Below are positions 63,955 through 64,000 of a stretch of DNA of 64,000 nt, one piece after another (the stretch's first letter is position 1; the number at the start of each line of letters is the position of its first letter). The notes beneath the pieces were generated by a model. That model saw nothing but the letters and a program-made list of their open reading frames with translations. It did not search any database and was not told where the DNA came from. The DNA comes from Crenobacter intestini. GTDB taxonomy: Bacteria > Pseudomonadota > Gammaproteobacteria > Burkholderiales > Chromobacteriaceae. The position numbers and the translations under genes were made by a program. The stretch covers positions 186,001-250,000 of the forward strand of contig NZ_STGJ01000002.1 in assembly GCF_004919095.1 (NCBI RefSeq), read 5' to 3'.

Positions 63955-64000
63955 TCAGCCGCGGGTGCCGGCAAGGTGCGCGGCGAGCGCGACCGCCTCG
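63955..64000 (-). CDS. C-terminal end of an unidentified gene
   Basis: On the minus strand an open frame with strong G/C third positions runs in from the window edge and stops at 63955 (ending EAVALAAHLAGTRG). Only 14 codons are visible, too few for identification. It would be upstream of, and co-directional with, the giant dehydrogenase. Confidence 0.45.
   Translation of the reverse strand, partial: EAVALAAHLAGTRG

Overview
The window is about 64 kb of bacterial chromosome with very high GC (roughly 70%), strong G/C bias at third codon positions, short intergenic gaps and many ATGA stop/start overlaps. Gene content and order point to a betaproteobacterium, most likely of the order Neisseriales (Chromobacteriaceae-like). 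Supporting signs are a tol-pal cluster, def/fmt/rsmB followed by a DUF4390 gene and ntrYX, a smg gene between dprA and topA, a PF08886-type gshA, a DUF3460 gene, and a giant DUF3683/FAD/Fe-S dehydrogenase. No rRNA, insertion sequence, prophage or CRISPR array was seen. The taxonomic placement is inference; no phylogenetic marker was compared.

Layout. 1-3.8 kb: the start of a probable BMP-type binding protein, divergent from a three-gene nucleoside/sugar ABC importer. 3.9-10.5 kb: cardiolipin synthase, a low-GC lipoprotein gene, small unknown genes, a cysteine hydrolase, a PAS-GGDEF cyclase, a pair of secreted proteins and a flavodoxin-like protein. 10.7-14.5 kb: tRNA-Ala(CGC), ornithine cyclodeaminase with a divergent Lrp/AsnC regulator, an EAL-CBS-GGDEF protein and a DUF3460 gene. 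14.6-19.7 kb: an O-methyltransferase and then tolR-tolA-tolB-pal-(Pal-like lipoprotein)-cpoB, with no tolQ. 19.8-23 kb: purE-purK-purC and a GNAT acetyltransferase. 23-26.5 kb: an SbtA-type bicarbonate transporter with an SbtB-like PII protein, then fadH. 26.5-36.5 kb: TlpA protein, PfkB kinase, gshA-gshB-apbE-dgkA, sulfurtransferase, cyclopropane synthase, hydrolase, exonuclease III, pyrE. 36.6-37 kb: four identical tandem tRNA-Lys(UUU) genes. 37-41 kb: cutA, fxsA, DUF167, Dps, a TonB-like protein, a thioesterase and a second TlpA-like protein. 41-48.5 kb (minus strand): def-fmt-htpX, rsmB-DUF4390-ntrY-ntrX. 48.7-53.7 kb: LysM protein-dprA-smg-topA. 53.9-64 kb: HIT protein, CNNM/CorC protein, RquA-like methyltransferase, fpr, MATE transporter, cysteine hydrolase, the giant dehydrogenase, and the last codons of a further gene.

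How the genes fit together. Most of the window is core housekeeping: envelope integrity (tol-pal, cls, cfa, dgkA), purine and pyrimidine synthesis, glutathione synthesis, translation start (def, fmt), transformation (dprA), and redox metabolism (fpr, the dehydrogenase, rquA). The most notable points are a Tol cluster lacking tolQ but carrying an extra Pal-like lipoprotein, an NtrX whose ATPase motifs are destroyed, an sbtA-sbtB pair in a presumed heterotroph, an RquA-like enzyme implying rhodoquinone, and several intrinsic terminators lying immediately before the ribosome-binding site of the next co-directional gene. I did not find a clearly novel defence or mobile system.
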